Source: Acinetobacter sp. ANC 4648
GTDB taxonomy: Bacteria > Pseudomonadota > Gammaproteobacteria > Pseudomonadales > Moraxellaceae
Assembly: GCF_002135345.1 (NCBI RefSeq)
Contig: NZ_NEGI01000008.1
Span: forward strand, 104,244-168,243
Length of the DNA: 64,000 bases
Direction of reading: 5' to 3'
Positions 29,014 through 38,384 of the stretch are shown here, in pieces. The notes below the pieces were generated by a model. That model was not told the origin of the DNA, did not search any database, and worked only from the letters and a program-made list of their open reading frames with translations. Each line of letters starts with the position of its first letter. Positions within the stretch are counted from its first letter, which is position 1. The translations under genes were made by a program, and so were the position numbers.

Positions 29014-29643
29014 ATGGCTTGGACGCGTAATCAAATGGCACAGCGTGCTGCACAAGAACTTCAAGATGGTTTTTATGTCAATTTAGGCATTGGCTTACCT
29101 ACACTGGTTGCTAATTATATTCCAGAAAATATAGATGTCTGGTTGCAGTCTGAAAATGGTCTATTAGGAATTGGTGAATTTCCAACTGAACAAACGGTTG
29201 ATGCTGATTTAATTAATGCAGGGAAACAAACTGTCACCGCACGTAAAGGTGCTTCATTTTTTTCAAGTTCAGAATCATTCGCAATGATCCGTGGTGGAAA
29301 AGTCAATATTGCAATTTTAGGTGCAATGGAAGTTTCTGAAACAGGTGATTTGGCCAACTGGATGATCCCAGGGAAGAAAGTTAAAGGTATGGGTGGTGCA
29401 ATGGACTTGGTTGCTGGCGTGCAACATGTAGTTGTGCTAATGGAACATTGTGCTAAAGATGGTTCACCCAAAATTCTAAAACATTGTGAATTACCACTCA
29501 CAGGTAAAGCGGTCGTAAATCGTATTATTTCTGATTTGGGTGTATTAGATGTTACCCCAGCAGGAATAAAACTGGTACAACTTGCAGATGGCGTTTCTTT
29601 TGAAGAAATACAGCAAGCAACGGGTGTAAATATTATTCAATAA
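29014..29643 (+). CDS. 3-oxoacid CoA-transferase subunit B
   Basis: A 209-residue beta subunit carrying the catalytic glutamate in [13 protein letters not shown], the hallmark of class I CoA transferases. It starts four bases after the A subunit, so the two are translated together. The complex lets the cell use acetoacetate from leucine breakdown or from outside. The following transporter gene is broken. Confidence 0.92.
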   Translation: MAWTRNQMAQRAAQELQDGFYVNLGIGLPTLVANYIPENIDVWLQSENGLLGIGEFPTEQTVDADLINAGKQTVTARKGASFFSSSESFAMIRGGKVNIAILGAMEVSETGDLANWMIPGKKVKGMGGAMDLVAGVQHVVVLMEHCAKDGSPKILKHCELPLTGKAVVNRIISDLGVLDVTPAGIKLVQLADGVSFEEIQQATGVNIIQ

Positions 29644-29752
29644 TAAATAAAAATAAAGGGCATGATACTTATGCATTGCGCCCTACTCAATACGCATGCC
29701 TAAATTCAGTAGAATGTTGAATAAATTTATAAAAAAAAATGAAGTCTTGTAT

Positions 29753-30079
29753 ATGGATAATTCTCAGAATATCTTACAAAAAATTGCAATCAAAGTAAGT
29801 GAATGGTCTGAAAAATGGTTCCCCGATTCTTATATTTTTGCACTATTAGGTGTTGTTATTGTAGCAATTGTCGCACCTATGCAATAAGTTGCTATTTCTT
29901 TTGGCGATGGCTTCTGGAGTCTCATGTCTTTTACACTACAGATGTCTATGTTGATTATTGTAGGCTATGTTGTTTCAGTGTTTAAGCCTGTTGAAATACT
30001 TATTCAAAAAGTGGCGACTATTCCAAATTCTGGATGTAGTGTGATTCTTTTAATCACTACGTTTAGTTTTTTTTATTAA
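29753..30079 (+). pseudogene. AtoE-like short-chain fatty acid transporter, truncated
   Basis: The ATG at 29753 starts a protein like AtoE (MDNSQNILQKIAIKVSEWSE, then KWFPDSYIFALLGVVIVAIV). An in-frame TAA follows APMQ at 29885-29887. In the same frame VAISFGDGFWSLMSFTLQMS and further family sequence continue to about 30060. There the frame is lost in an eight-T run, and the remaining three quarters of the protein are missing. The intact protein would import acetoacetate or short-chain acids for the adjacent CoA transferase. Confidence 0.85.
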
Positions 30080-30137
30080 TTAATTGAGTTGTTAGTAAGA
30101 GGTTTTAATGGTTTTTAGATTTTAAAACTTTAGAAAA

Positions 30138-30153
30138 TGCTTAGGCTATTTTA
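30138..30153 (+). repeat. Recurrent motif TGCTTAGGCTATTTTA, copy 1
   Basis: First of four near-identical copies in the window, all on the plus strand. It overlaps the stop codon of the fragment at 30151-30428 and, with copy 2, brackets a 493-bp segment. Confidence 0.6.
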
Positions 30154-30428
30154 AATATCACTAATTAATTTGTGGTATTCCATTCCAGCTTTATCAAAAC
30201 TTTGTATTAAGCGTTGGTTAAGCTGTTGCTGTACATTTTCCCAAACCTCAATTTCATCTTGATTTGACTCACTTTTCCCATAAGAAGCACTTAAAAGTCG
30301 TTTAAAACTGTTTGGATAATGATAGACAGAAATATATCCCCCGTCGTATCTGCACCGACTAATTTTCCTTTACACAATTGAATTAAATCTTGCAAATGGT
30401 GTTCTAAAAATGCCCTTGATCTCAATTA
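30151..30428 (-). pseudogene. Unidentified gene remnant, frameshifted
   Basis: Minus-strand translation gives protein-like sequence: RAFLEHHLQDLIQLCKGKLV, then after a frameshift ISVYHYPNSFKRLLSASYGK and DEIEVWENVQQQLNQRLIQS, ending FDKAGMEYHKLISDI at a TAA. Codon use looks like neighbouring genes, so it was probably once coding. I do not recognise the family. Upstream, at about 30600, a further short piece (IGMLSKVHIGLILLAQNLYE) may belong to it. Confidence 0.5.
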
Positions 30429-30630
30429 GTCATCATCACTTGTTTCGACAAGATATTTTTATCGATCGATATATAGATTGGAAGTGAGGATTCACACAAT
30501 TTAGTTTAAAAAGTTCCATAAGCTTATCTGCTGTGTCAAAACCATCTCATACAGATTTTGCGCCAATAAAATGAGTCCAATATGCACTTTGCTTAACATT
30601 CCAATGCGGAGTTTAGATTGATAAACCAAT

Positions 30631-30646
30631 TGCTTAGGCTATTTTG
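30631..30646 (+). repeat. Recurrent motif TGCTTAGGCTATTTTG, copy 2
   Basis: Second copy of the 14-15 base motif, 493 bases from copy 1 in the same orientation. The DNA between them holds the unidentified remnant. Confidence 0.6.
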
Positions 30647-31006
30647 TAAAATATAATCAAAAATACTGTCGTTAATAAGTCGAAATGAATATCGCTATTG
30701 CTGATAGACCACTAAATAAAGTTGATATAGTTGTTGTCCAAAAGCTGTATTTGAAAAATGCTTCACGCACCTGTTTCAATTACCTCTATACGTAATTCGG
30801 CTAAACTTTGAGTTTCTGCTTTAAGTTTTACGGCGGTTTTTTGATAACAGTGATCAATAATCTTCTTAATTTTTAAAATTTATAGCGACATATGCCAAGG
30901 CTTGCCCTTCTACAGATAAAAAACAGTTGTTCTGCCGTTTCGATTAGTTGTTGGTTATATATTTTTCAGACTCAATTAATAAAGGTGAATTAAGTGGTAA
31001 AGGAAG

Positions 31007-31345
31007 ATAAAAAATCTGGAGTAATATCAAAATGCTTAAATAACCAAAGTTTACCCGTTCGGTAAAAGCCCATTTGAATTTAATCTCCCAGCAACAGAGT
31101 ACCGTGATCATCAAGTACTTTTTTCAATTCTGGATAAAAGTTCATAGGTAGAATAACGTAACCACCTGTCCCTTGAATAGTTTCAATATAAAATGCAGCA
31201 AACTCACTTTCACGAACTTTCAGATCCCCAACACCGTGATATTCATTTTCAAATAAACGTTTTAAATTCAGGCACTAACTTCACGACATATTCTTCAGGT
31301 ATTATGCCTTTAGAACGGCGACATGGGTATAGGAATGGATAAACT
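31007..31345 (-). pseudogene. Class III aminotransferase remnant
   Basis: Minus-strand pieces match PLP-dependent class III transaminases (4-aminobutyrate type). In order they are LYPCRRSKGIIPEEYVVKLV, then after a frameshift LKRLFENEYHGVGDLKVRES, AAFYIETIQGTGGYVILP, DDHGTLLLGD, a stop in place of the usual DE, then IQMGFYRTGKLWLFKHFDIT. The PLP-lysine region and the rest of the C-terminus are not found. At least one frameshift and one stop make it non-functional. Confidence 0.75.
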
Positions 31346-31670
31346 GCCCACGTTCATCAAGAAGAAAAATCTAAGAGCACAGCCACGTATCCTTTTCTAA
31401 TCTTATTAGTTGATAATGCTCAGTTGTGTCAAAATATCCTAAGTGAGCTATGATCAAGTAGTTTAGGCATTAACAAACTTTTCGTTTGAGCAATTAATCA
31501 ATATCCTGCTTTACAGCACATTTCAGCCGATATTCCTCACGCCATAGACTTCGCTGCTCGCAACTTTACCATCAGTAATTCCGCATGGTTAAAAGTGATC
31601 ACGATTTTGAATCGACATCTAAATCCAACTTAAACTGTGAAAATGGCTATATCTTTCCTAAAATTTAGAT

Positions 31671-33026
31671 CTAAGTATTAAAGTCAATAATGACAATCAG
31701 ACCATTACAATTTTTGGACTCTAAACGGAATCGATAACCATATTGTTTTAATAAAATTTGGCATAAAGAAAGTCCTAGCCCATGGCCATTTTTTAAAGCA
31801 GTTTTACGCCAAAAGCGTTTACCAGCAAGTTCTAATTCAGTTGGGCTCAATCCAATGCCAAAATCTTGAATGAATAATTGATTGTTTTGCATATAAATCG
31901 CAATTTTTAGCTCGGTTTGAGCGTGCTTCAAACTATTTTCAATAATATTGGTCAGCACCATCACTAAAGCATGATACGACATTCTAATTGCTGTAAATGA
32001 ATCCCAATCTATATCTAAGCGTTGTTCAATATCAGGCTCAATAGACTTGAGTTGCTTAATTACATCACTTAAAAGCACTTTTAAATCAATTATTTCAGCA
32101 TTTATATTCTGTTGTTGTTCTGATTGACTCAAAATCAATAATTGTTCTAATAAATTTTGATAACGACTAATGCTTTGCTCCGCATCGGATAATATATCCA
32201 CCAGATCAAAATGCTGGCTTTGCTGCGCAATCATTTTACTCAGTTGTACATTGGTTTTAATGGCAGTTAATGGACTACGTAACTCATGTGCGGCATAGGC
32301 ACTAAAGCTCTTTTCATTTTCTAAACTTTCATATAAACGTGACACCAATTCCAATATATTTTCAATAAAAGGTTGAATTTCATTGGGAATCGTATCTAAA
32401 TCAAATTTAGATAAATTTTCTAAAATATTATTGGCCTGATTCTTATCATGAATTAATAAACCTGTAATTTTTTCAATCGGACGAAATTCCACTTTAATGA
32501 TCCACAAAATTAAAGCGATACATAAAATAAGCGTTAACAGTAATGGATATAAGATAGATTTTAAAATTTCAGTCAGTAATGAATCTCTAAGTTGTACCTT
32601 CTCTGCGGAAACAACTTGCAGCGAGCCTTTCTTTAATACATAACTACGCCATTCAACCCCATGTTCTTTCCATGTACTAAATCCAACCGCTCGATTTACT
32701 AAGCCTAGGGGTGCACCATTGGTGCGAGCAACCACTTTTTGATTAATGACAACATCTGAACTGAAAAAAGAAACTTCACATGCAATTAAATTTTGTTGAT
32801 TCAATTCATCAACCAATGGCTTAGCCGTTTGAATTAATTGCTGTGCAGGAAATTGGCTTAAAAGACGAGCGACTGTATGTGCTGAAGCTGAAAGCCGTTC
32901 ATCCAAAGTCTCATTCATTTTTTTTTCTAAGTTTAAATACAGCCATGCAAATGCCACGATCCACACCACAATAAAGGTGCATGCAATGCTTAATACCAGC
33001 CGTGATTTCAAACTATAATTTTTCAT
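31671..33026 (-). CDS. Sensor histidine kinase, QseC/PmrB-like
   Basis: A 451-residue inner-membrane kinase. The ATG at 33026 is used (MKNYSLKSRL). It has two membrane segments (residues about 10-30 and 160-185) with a periplasmic sensor between them. The phospho-acceptor motif is AYAAHELRSPLTAIKTNVQ. The ATPase domain carries NIIENSLKHA, FGIGLSP and GHGLGLSLC. It follows the response regulator by nine bases. Given the divergent dsb operon, it may sense envelope redox or metal state; this is inference. Confidence 0.88.
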   Translation of the reverse strand: MKNYSLKSRLVLSIACTFIVVWIVAFAWLYLNLEKKMNETLDERLSASAHTVARLLSQFPAQQLIQTAKPLVDELNQQNLIACEVSFFSSDVVINQKVVARTNGAPLGLVNRAVGFSTWKEHGVEWRSYVLKKGSLQVVSAEKVQLRDSLLTEILKSILYPLLLTLILCIALILWIIKVEFRPIEKITGLLIHDKNQANNILENLSKFDLDTIPNEIQPFIENILELVSRLYESLENEKSFSAYAAHELRSPLTAIKTNVQLSKMIAQQSQHFDLVDILSDAEQSISRYQNLLEQLLILSQSEQQQNINAEIIDLKVLLSDVIKQLKSIEPDIEQRLDIDWDSFTAIRMSYHALVMVLTNIIENSLKHAQTELKIAIYMQNNQLFIQDFGIGLSPTELELAGKRFWRKTALKNGHGLGLSLCQILLKQYGYRFRLESKNCNGLIVIIDFNT

Positions 33027-33035
33027 AATCAAAAT

Positions 33036-33719
33036 TTAATTTATCGTATTCAATACAAGTGATTCGACATGAAAGAGATAACCAATTCCACGGACAGTAC
33101 GAATATAATCTGCGCCAATTTTTTGTCTTAAATGAAAGATATGTACATTTAACGCATTGCTTTCAATATTATCCTGAAAGCCATACACCTTATCGAGTAA
33201 TACTTCATTACGAAGTACTTGATTCGGTTGCAGCATAAAAATTTCTAAGATTGCAAATTCACGGCGTGATACAACCAATTCAACACCTTTAAAAATGACT
33301 TTCTGAGCCGCCTTATCTAAAACTAAATCACCAATCACAATTGAATTAGAAGCATAACCACGATGACGCCGTCCCAGTGCATGAATACGAGCAATCAATT
33401 CATCTAACTCAAATGGTTTGGCAAGGTAATCGTCTGCACCCAAGTTTAAAGCTTCAACACACTGCTGTGTTTGATTTCGTGCCGTCAACACCAGCACAGG
33501 AACAATAATGTTCTGTTCACGCCAACTCTTAAGTAAATCTAAGCCATCTTGGTCAGGCAAGCCTAAATCGAGCAAACATAAATCCACCGCTGAGTTTTTA
33601 ACAAAATAATCGGCATCTTGGGCTGAACTAACGTGCTCAATAGAAAAGTTAAGATGCTGCAATGCGAGACAAATACTTTTCGCAATATACGGATCATCTT
33701 CAACCAATAAAATAAACAT
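33036..33719 (-). CDS. OmpR-family response regulator
   Basis: A 227-residue regulator with a receiver domain (acidic EDD pocket, phospho-Asp in CLLDLGLPD near residue 51, switch Thr in VLTARN, Lys in LAKPFE) and a winged-helix domain. The winged helix ends LRQKIGADYIRTVRGIGYLF. It is the partner of the kinase encoded immediately downstream. It is divergent from dsbD across about 110 bases, so control of the thiol-redox operon is likely but unproven. Confidence 0.92.
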   Translation of the reverse strand: MFILLVEDDPYIAKSICLALQHLNFSIEHVSSAQDADYFVKNSAVDLCLLDLGLPDQDGLDLLKSWREQNIIVPVLVLTARNQTQQCVEALNLGADDYLAKPFELDELIARIHALGRRHRGYASNSIVIGDLVLDKAAQKVIFKGVELVVSRREFAILEIFMLQPNQVLRNEVLLDKVYGFQDNIESNALNVHIFHLRQKIGADYIRTVRGIGYLFHVESLVLNTIN

Positions 33720-33822
33720 AGACTTTTCCTCTCAGCCAATTATTTTACAAAGAAAAACAACAGTTAATGTTTTCTTAATCTATTTCTATGGATAATAGTC
33801 GGTAATAAAATATTTATTTTGG

Positions 33823-35817
33823 ATGATAAATATGCGAGCCTTTTTAAGCTTATGTTTTTTGTCAATATTTACCTTAAGTTCACCCAGTTTTGCGAATGAT
33901 GATTTCTTAGCGCCTGATCAAGCATTTAAATTTTCTGCTGAGTCAATCTCGGAGAAACAAGCGCAATTAAAATGGACGATTGCTCCGCATTATTATTTAT
34001 ATCATGACCAATTCAAAGTTAGTGTAAATAACACCCCTCTAAAATTGTCTCTTCCTAAAGGACACCAAAAAAATGACCCAACCTTTGGTATAACCGAAGT
34101 ACATTACAATCAAGTTTTGACCCAGATTAATGTCAAACCAAATACCAGCTATCAAGTCGTGTGGCAAGGTTGTGCCGAAGATGGTCTGTGTTATCCATTA
34201 CAGCGTAAAACGATTCAAACCGATGCCAATGGTTTATTACCACAAAGCTCGCTTACATCCACAAATTTATTAGGGAATAACGGTAAAAATCAATTCAACA
34301 CTGATGCTTCACAGCAAAAAAATGTGGATGTAAAGCCAAAAATAGAATTAGCACCACAAGCCCATGGTGAAGCTGTTTCTTCAGACAAGGTAAAAACTGA
34401 CAATTCAACATCATCAACTGTCGTATCTACACTTCAAGATAATTCTCAAGATGAGATAGCTAGTTCTGAAACAACACAAATTAAAAGTAATGGCACAGTC
34501 GTAAATTCGAATGCTTTAACAGAAAATAATGCTCAAAATAGCAAGACAGCCTCATTACAATGGAATGATGATCAGTCTTTTTTCAAGCTATTATCTAAAG
34601 ACTCGATCTTTCTTAACTTAATAGTTTTCTTTGGATTAGGCATTTTATTGGCATTTTTACCCTGCTCATTACCGCTTATCCCCATTCTCTCAGGAATTAT
34701 TCTACAGCGTACAAAGGGTTATAAAGCGGTCATCATTGCCCTTAGTTTTGTAATCAGTATGGCTTTAGTGTATAGCTTGATGGGAGTTGTCGTTGCTGAA
34801 ATTGGTTATAGTTTTCAGCGCTGGTTCCAAAGCCCCATCGTAATTTCATTATTCGCCCTTTTATTTATTGTATTTGCGCTCAATCTATTTGGGTTATTCC
34901 AACTCTCAATGCCTCAAGCCTTAACGCAAAAGTTAAATTCCTTACAAGATAAGCAAAAAGGTGGAACTTTACTAGGTGCAGTCATTATGGGGGCTCTATC
35001 TGCCCTGATCGTCGGCCCCTGTATGAGTGCACCACTCGCAGGTGCATTACTTTTTGTCTCTCAATCACACAATGCCGTATTAGGTGGTGTTTATCTCTTT
35101 GTCTTAGGCTTAGGGATTGGCGTACCTTTATTTTTGACTAGCATATTTGGTTCTAAATTTTTGCCTAAACCCGGTGTTTGGATGGATCGTCTTAAAGTCT
35201 GCTTTGGCTTTATGATGCTTATGATGGCCGTCTACTTTATTCGACCGATGATTCCTTCCATGCTCTATTCAATCTTATTGGCTATACTCTGTCTCGCACT
35301 CGCCATTTATCTATTCTTCATACGCAGAGATACCATTAAAACGCTGCATAAAGGGATAATGATTTTAATGAGCGTTATTTTCTTATTTACAAGTTTTTGG
35401 AATATTCAACAAAGTATTACCGCCTATCAAGTTCAACACTCTCAAGCTGAACATCTACGCTGGATAAACGTCAACACGGCGGAACAATTGAATCAAGCGT
35501 TAGCACAAGCCCAAAAACTGAATCAACCGATCATTATGGATGTATATGCAGATTGGTGTGTGGCTTGCCAGCCATTGGAAAAAGAAGTCTTCCCAAGAAC
35601 TGATGTTCAAAATGCATTGAAAGGTTTCACATTAATCAAGCTCAACTTAACCGAATATGATGCGTCACAAGACATTATTCTCAAAGAACGTGAGATTTTA
35701 GGTCCACCAACCATGTTATTTCTAAACTCCAATGCACAAGAAATTCGTCCACTTCGTCTCACTGGAACGTTCTCTGCTAAAGAACTGATGCAGCAATTGA
35801 ATAAAGTGGCACAATAA
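33823..35817 (+). CDS. dsbD: Thiol:disulfide interchange protein DsbD
   Basis: Moves electrons from cytoplasmic thioredoxin to periplasmic partners. After a signal peptide it has an N-terminal domain with the reactive GCAEDGLCYP pair. A low-complexity linker of about 90 residues rich in Ser, Thr, Asn and Gln follows. The eight-segment membrane core carries cysteines in FLPCSLPLIP and VGPCMSAPLAG, and the C-terminal thioredoxin domain has DWCVACQ. All six electron-relay cysteines are present in 664 residues; the long linker makes it larger than E. coli DsbD. It leads an operon with two further thiol-redox genes. Confidence 0.93.
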   Translation: MINMRAFLSLCFLSIFTLSSPSFANDDFLAPDQAFKFSAESISEKQAQLKWTIAPHYYLYHDQFKVSVNNTPLKLSLPKGHQKNDPTFGITEVHYNQVLTQINVKPNTSYQVVWQGCAEDGLCYPLQRKTIQTDANGLLPQSSLTSTNLLGNNGKNQFNTDASQQKNVDVKPKIELAPQAHGEAVSSDKVKTDNSTSSTVVSTLQDNSQDEIASSETTQIKSNGTVVNSNALTENNAQNSKTASLQWNDDQSFFKLLSKDSIFLNLIVFFGLGILLAFLPCSLPLIPILSGIILQRTKGYKAVIIALSFVISMALVYSLMGVVVAEIGYSFQRWFQSPIVISLFALLFIVFALNLFGLFQLSMPQALTQKLNSLQDKQKGGTLLGAVIMGALSALIVGPCMSAPLAGALLFVSQSHNAVLGGVYLFVLGLGIGVPLFLTSIFGSKFLPKPGVWMDRLKVCFGFMMLMMAVYFIRPMIPSMLYSILLAILCLALAIYLFFIRRDTIKTLHKGIMILMSVIFLFTSFWNIQQSITAYQVQHSQAEHLRWINVNTAEQLNQALAQAQKLNQPIIMDVYADWCVACQPLEKEVFPRTDVQNALKGFTLIKLNLTEYDASQDIILKEREILGPPTMLFLNSNAQEIRPLRLTGTFSAKELMQQLNKVAQ

Positions 35818-36657
35818 ATGTTAACGCCACAAGCCATTCATTTAGGACCACTCATGCTTCCATGGGGGTTAATCATCCCCTTGTGTAGCTTGATGCTCAC
35901 GTTGCTGCTTACAACACATCCATTCAAGCAAAAGTTTCAAGTCACAGCCGAACAATGGAATCTCTTTAAAGATTCCATTTGGACAGCTATATTACTTGGA
36001 CTGGTTTTTGCTCGAATTGGCTTTGTACTTCTCAATTTCTCAGCTTATTTAGAGCATCCTATTGAAATACTGAAATTCCAAGATAAAGGGTTTAATCTTT
36101 ATATTGGCCTAATAGTCGGATCTTTATGGATTATTCTAAAGAATAAAGCGCTGAAAAAAGTATTTTTAATCCTGATATTTGGCTTATTTATCGTCTTGAA
36201 TAGCATCGGATTCCGTACTCTCCATCATATTCAACAGCAATATCAACAATTTCCAAAAGTTGAATTACTCGATTTACAGCATAACTCGGTAAAGCTGCAA
36301 CAATTTGCAGGAAAACCTCTGGTTATTAATTTATGGGCAAGTTGGTGTCCACCTTGTCATCGTGAAATGCCAGTGCTGAATCAGGCACAAATACAATATA
36401 AGAATGTACAGTTTATCTTTATTAATCAAGGTGAAGATTCTGAAACCATTCAACGCTATTTACAGAAAAACCAACTTCAACTCCAGTATGTTCTACTGGA
36501 TCCACAAGGATTAACAGCACAATCTACTGGTATGTACGGTATGCCAAGTACTTTATTTTTTGATGCCCAAGGCAAATTGATCGAAACCCATATGGGAGAA
36601 ATTAGTCATGCCGTTTTAGCGCAAAAAATTCAAAAATTAGTTTCAAAATCAAAATAA
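35818..36657 (+). CDS. Membrane-anchored TlpA-type thioredoxin with Lgt-like membrane domain
   Basis: A 279-residue protein with two parts. Residues 1-135 form about four membrane segments whose pattern (FARIGFVLLNFSAYLEHP, then GFNLYIGLIVGSLW) recalls prolipoprotein diacylglyceryl transferase, but with the catalytic Arg/His motif not evident. Residues 145-279 form a TlpA/ResA-like thioredoxin with the CPPC motif in WASWCPPCHREMP and the cis-proline in YGMPSTLFF. Its start ATG directly follows the dsbD stop. It probably takes electrons from DsbD for a periplasmic target, perhaps DsbG or cytochrome maturation. Confidence 0.85.
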   Translation: MLTPQAIHLGPLMLPWGLIIPLCSLMLTLLLTTHPFKQKFQVTAEQWNLFKDSIWTAILLGLVFARIGFVLLNFSAYLEHPIEILKFQDKGFNLYIGLIVGSLWIILKNKALKKVFLILIFGLFIVLNSIGFRTLHHIQQQYQQFPKVELLDLQHNSVKLQQFAGKPLVINLWASWCPPCHREMPVLNQAQIQYKNVQFIFINQGEDSETIQRYLQKNQLQLQYVLLDPQGLTAQSTGMYGMPSTLFFDAQGKLIETHMGEISHAVLAQKIQKLVSKSK

Positions 36658-36669
36658 GGAGCAATAGTC

Positions 36670-37416
36670 ATGCTAACGTTAAAATCACTGAGTATGTATT
36701 CATTCGGTTTATTATTCAGTAGTGCTATTTTGGCCAATACAGATACCATTCAAAGTAAACTCGAAAAAGAAGGCTACACCTTTGTGAAAAAAATTCCAGC
36801 ACCGACAGGGTTGGTCGGCTGGACAGGTTATAAAGATGAATACCCATCGACTGTATTTATCGCCCAAGACCAAAAGTATTATATTGTTGGCGATTTAATG
36901 GATCAAAACGGTAAAAATCTTACAGAGGAAGCAATTAACACACATGTTAAAGGTGCTGTTTTAGATGAAATTTGGAAAAGTTTAGAAAAATCGACATGGA
37001 TTCAAGACGGCTCCCCACAGGCACCTAAAATTATTTATGTGTTTAATGATGCCAACTGTCCTTATTGTCATACCTTTTGGAAACAAGCCCGCCCATGGAT
37101 AGATTCTGGTAAAGTTCAATTACGTCATATTATGGTAGGCGTCATTCGTCCAAGTAGTAAAGGACAAGCTGCAACTATTTTAAGTGCTCAAAATCCTACT
37201 GAAGTTTTCAAGCAATATAATTTAGCAGAAGGTAAATCTAAACCGAAAGATATGCAAAATATACCGAAAGCAATTTCTGATAAGTTAGATGCGAATGCTA
37301 AATTGATGGATAAATATGGCTTCTATGCAACTCCTGCTCTAGTTTGGAAAAATGCCAAAGGTGAAGTTGAAAGCCAGCAAGGTGCTCCAAAGGATCTAAA
37401 AAAGATCTTTGATTAA
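36670..37416 (+). CDS. dsbG: Periplasmic disulfide isomerase/reductase DsbG
   Basis: A 248-residue soluble periplasmic protein with a signal peptide ending ILANT. The N-terminal dimerisation region is followed by a thioredoxin fold with the CPYC site in FNDANCPYCHTFW. CPYC and the TPALVW cis-proline loop fit DsbG rather than DsbC (CGYC). An AAGGAG ribosome-binding site precedes the ATG. DsbG repairs oxidised single cysteines and is kept reduced by DsbD, encoded at the start of this operon. Confidence 0.9.
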   Translation: MLTLKSLSMYSFGLLFSSAILANTDTIQSKLEKEGYTFVKKIPAPTGLVGWTGYKDEYPSTVFIAQDQKYYIVGDLMDQNGKNLTEEAINTHVKGAVLDEIWKSLEKSTWIQDGSPQAPKIIYVFNDANCPYCHTFWKQARPWIDSGKVQLRHIMVGVIRPSSKGQAATILSAQNPTEVFKQYNLAEGKSKPKDMQNIPKAISDKLDANAKLMDKYGFYATPALVWKNAKGEVESQQGAPKDLKKIFD

Positions 37417-37431
37417 TTGATGCCAATTTTT

Positions 37432-37462
37432 AAACATGGTGACATTATAGTTCACCATGTTT
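37432..37462. terminator. Convergent terminator dsbG / MBL hydrolase
   Basis: AAACATGGTGA (37432-37442) pairs with TCACCATGTTT (37452-37462) and continues into TTTAT. It ends the dsb operon and may also serve the opposing transcript. Confidence 0.8.
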
Positions 37463-37498
37463 TTATATAACAATCCTCTATGAACAGTACCATGATGA

Positions 37499-38383
37499 TT
37501 AGAAATAATTTAAAGGTAACTTTAAATAACGGATGCCATTGGCTTCAGTTTCAGGGAATTTCCCCGCAGCCATATTGATTTGAATTGCAGGTAAAATCAG
37601 TTTTGGCATAGATAAAGTTGCATCACGTTGTTCACGCATTTCAATAAACTCTGATTTATCTATACCTATATGTGCATGAACATTCTTATTTTTTTGTGAT
37701 TTTATATCTGTTAGATAGGCATATTCATGCCGTGAAATAGGCAAATAGTCATGACATAAGAACATCCGCATATGCTCAGGAAGTTCATATAAACGCTGAA
37801 TAGAATCAAATAATTGTGAAGCACTACCTTTCGGAAAATCACAACGTGCTGTCCCATAATCGGGCATAAACAAAGTATCACCTACAAAAACAGCATCTCC
37901 GATAACATAACTTAAACAGGCTGGTGTATGTCCGGGTGTTGGAATGTTATAAGCATTCAATTCACCTATCATAAAATGCTCATGATCTTGAAACAGATAA
38001 TCGAAGGGTTGCTGTGAATTAAAATTTTTTATATCTAAATTATAAATCGTACTAAAGAGCTCTTGTACGATGGTAATTTTTGCACTTATGGCAATTGTAC
38101 CGCCTAACTGCGCTTTTAAATATTGGGAAGCAGTGAGATGATCTGCATGTACGTGTGTTTCAAAAATCCATTGCACAGAAAGTTGATGAGCTTTTACATA
38201 TTCAATAATGCGATCCGCATGGAGCGTTGTTGTAGTCGCTGATGCAGCATCATAATTGAGTACACTATCAATAATGGCACAGTACTGGGTGATAGGATCC
38301 ATTACGACATAGCTAAATGTATTGCTATTTTCATCAAAGAACTCTTTCACTAAAGGGTTCATATTGCACTCATTGCTATTCAC
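37499..38383 (-). CDS. MBL-fold hydrolase, persulfide dioxygenase-like
   Basis: A 294-residue metallo-beta-lactamase-fold protein. The metal motif reads THVHADHLTASQYLK, followed by PGHTPACLSYV and GDTLFMPDYGTARCDFP; the latter is typical of ETHE1/BlhA-type sulfur dioxygenases. The GTG at 38383 has AGGAG six bases upstream and overlaps the end of the previous gene (coupled translation). An ATG lies seven codons in. With the two YeeE/YedE genes it forms the module seen in sulfide/persulfide detoxification. The BigR-type regulator is missing. Confidence 0.85.
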   Translation of the reverse strand: MNSNECNMNPLVKEFFDENSNTFSYVVMDPITQYCAIIDSVLNYDAASATTTTLHADRIIEYVKAHQLSVQWIFETHVHADHLTASQYLKAQLGGTIAISAKITIVQELFSTIYNLDIKNFNSQQPFDYLFQDHEHFMIGELNAYNIPTPGHTPACLSYVIGDAVFVGDTLFMPDYGTARCDFPKGSASQLFDSIQRLYELPEHMRMFLCHDYLPISRHEYAYLTDIKSQKNKNVHAHIGIDKSEFIEMREQRDATLSMPKLILPAIQINMAAGKFPETEANGIRYLKLPLNYF

Positions 38384-38384
38384 A

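Larger units (their letters stand above)
30429..31670. other. Decayed DNA around the aminotransferase remnant
   Basis: Outside the two remnants the stretch holds no intact gene. A plus-strand frame ending near 31630 (QYPALQHISADIPHAIDFAA and onward) is open for about 40 codons without a start or recognised family. The whole block 30.1-31.67 kb looks like the residue of several genes lost between the CoA-transferase and the two-component system. Confidence 0.5.
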
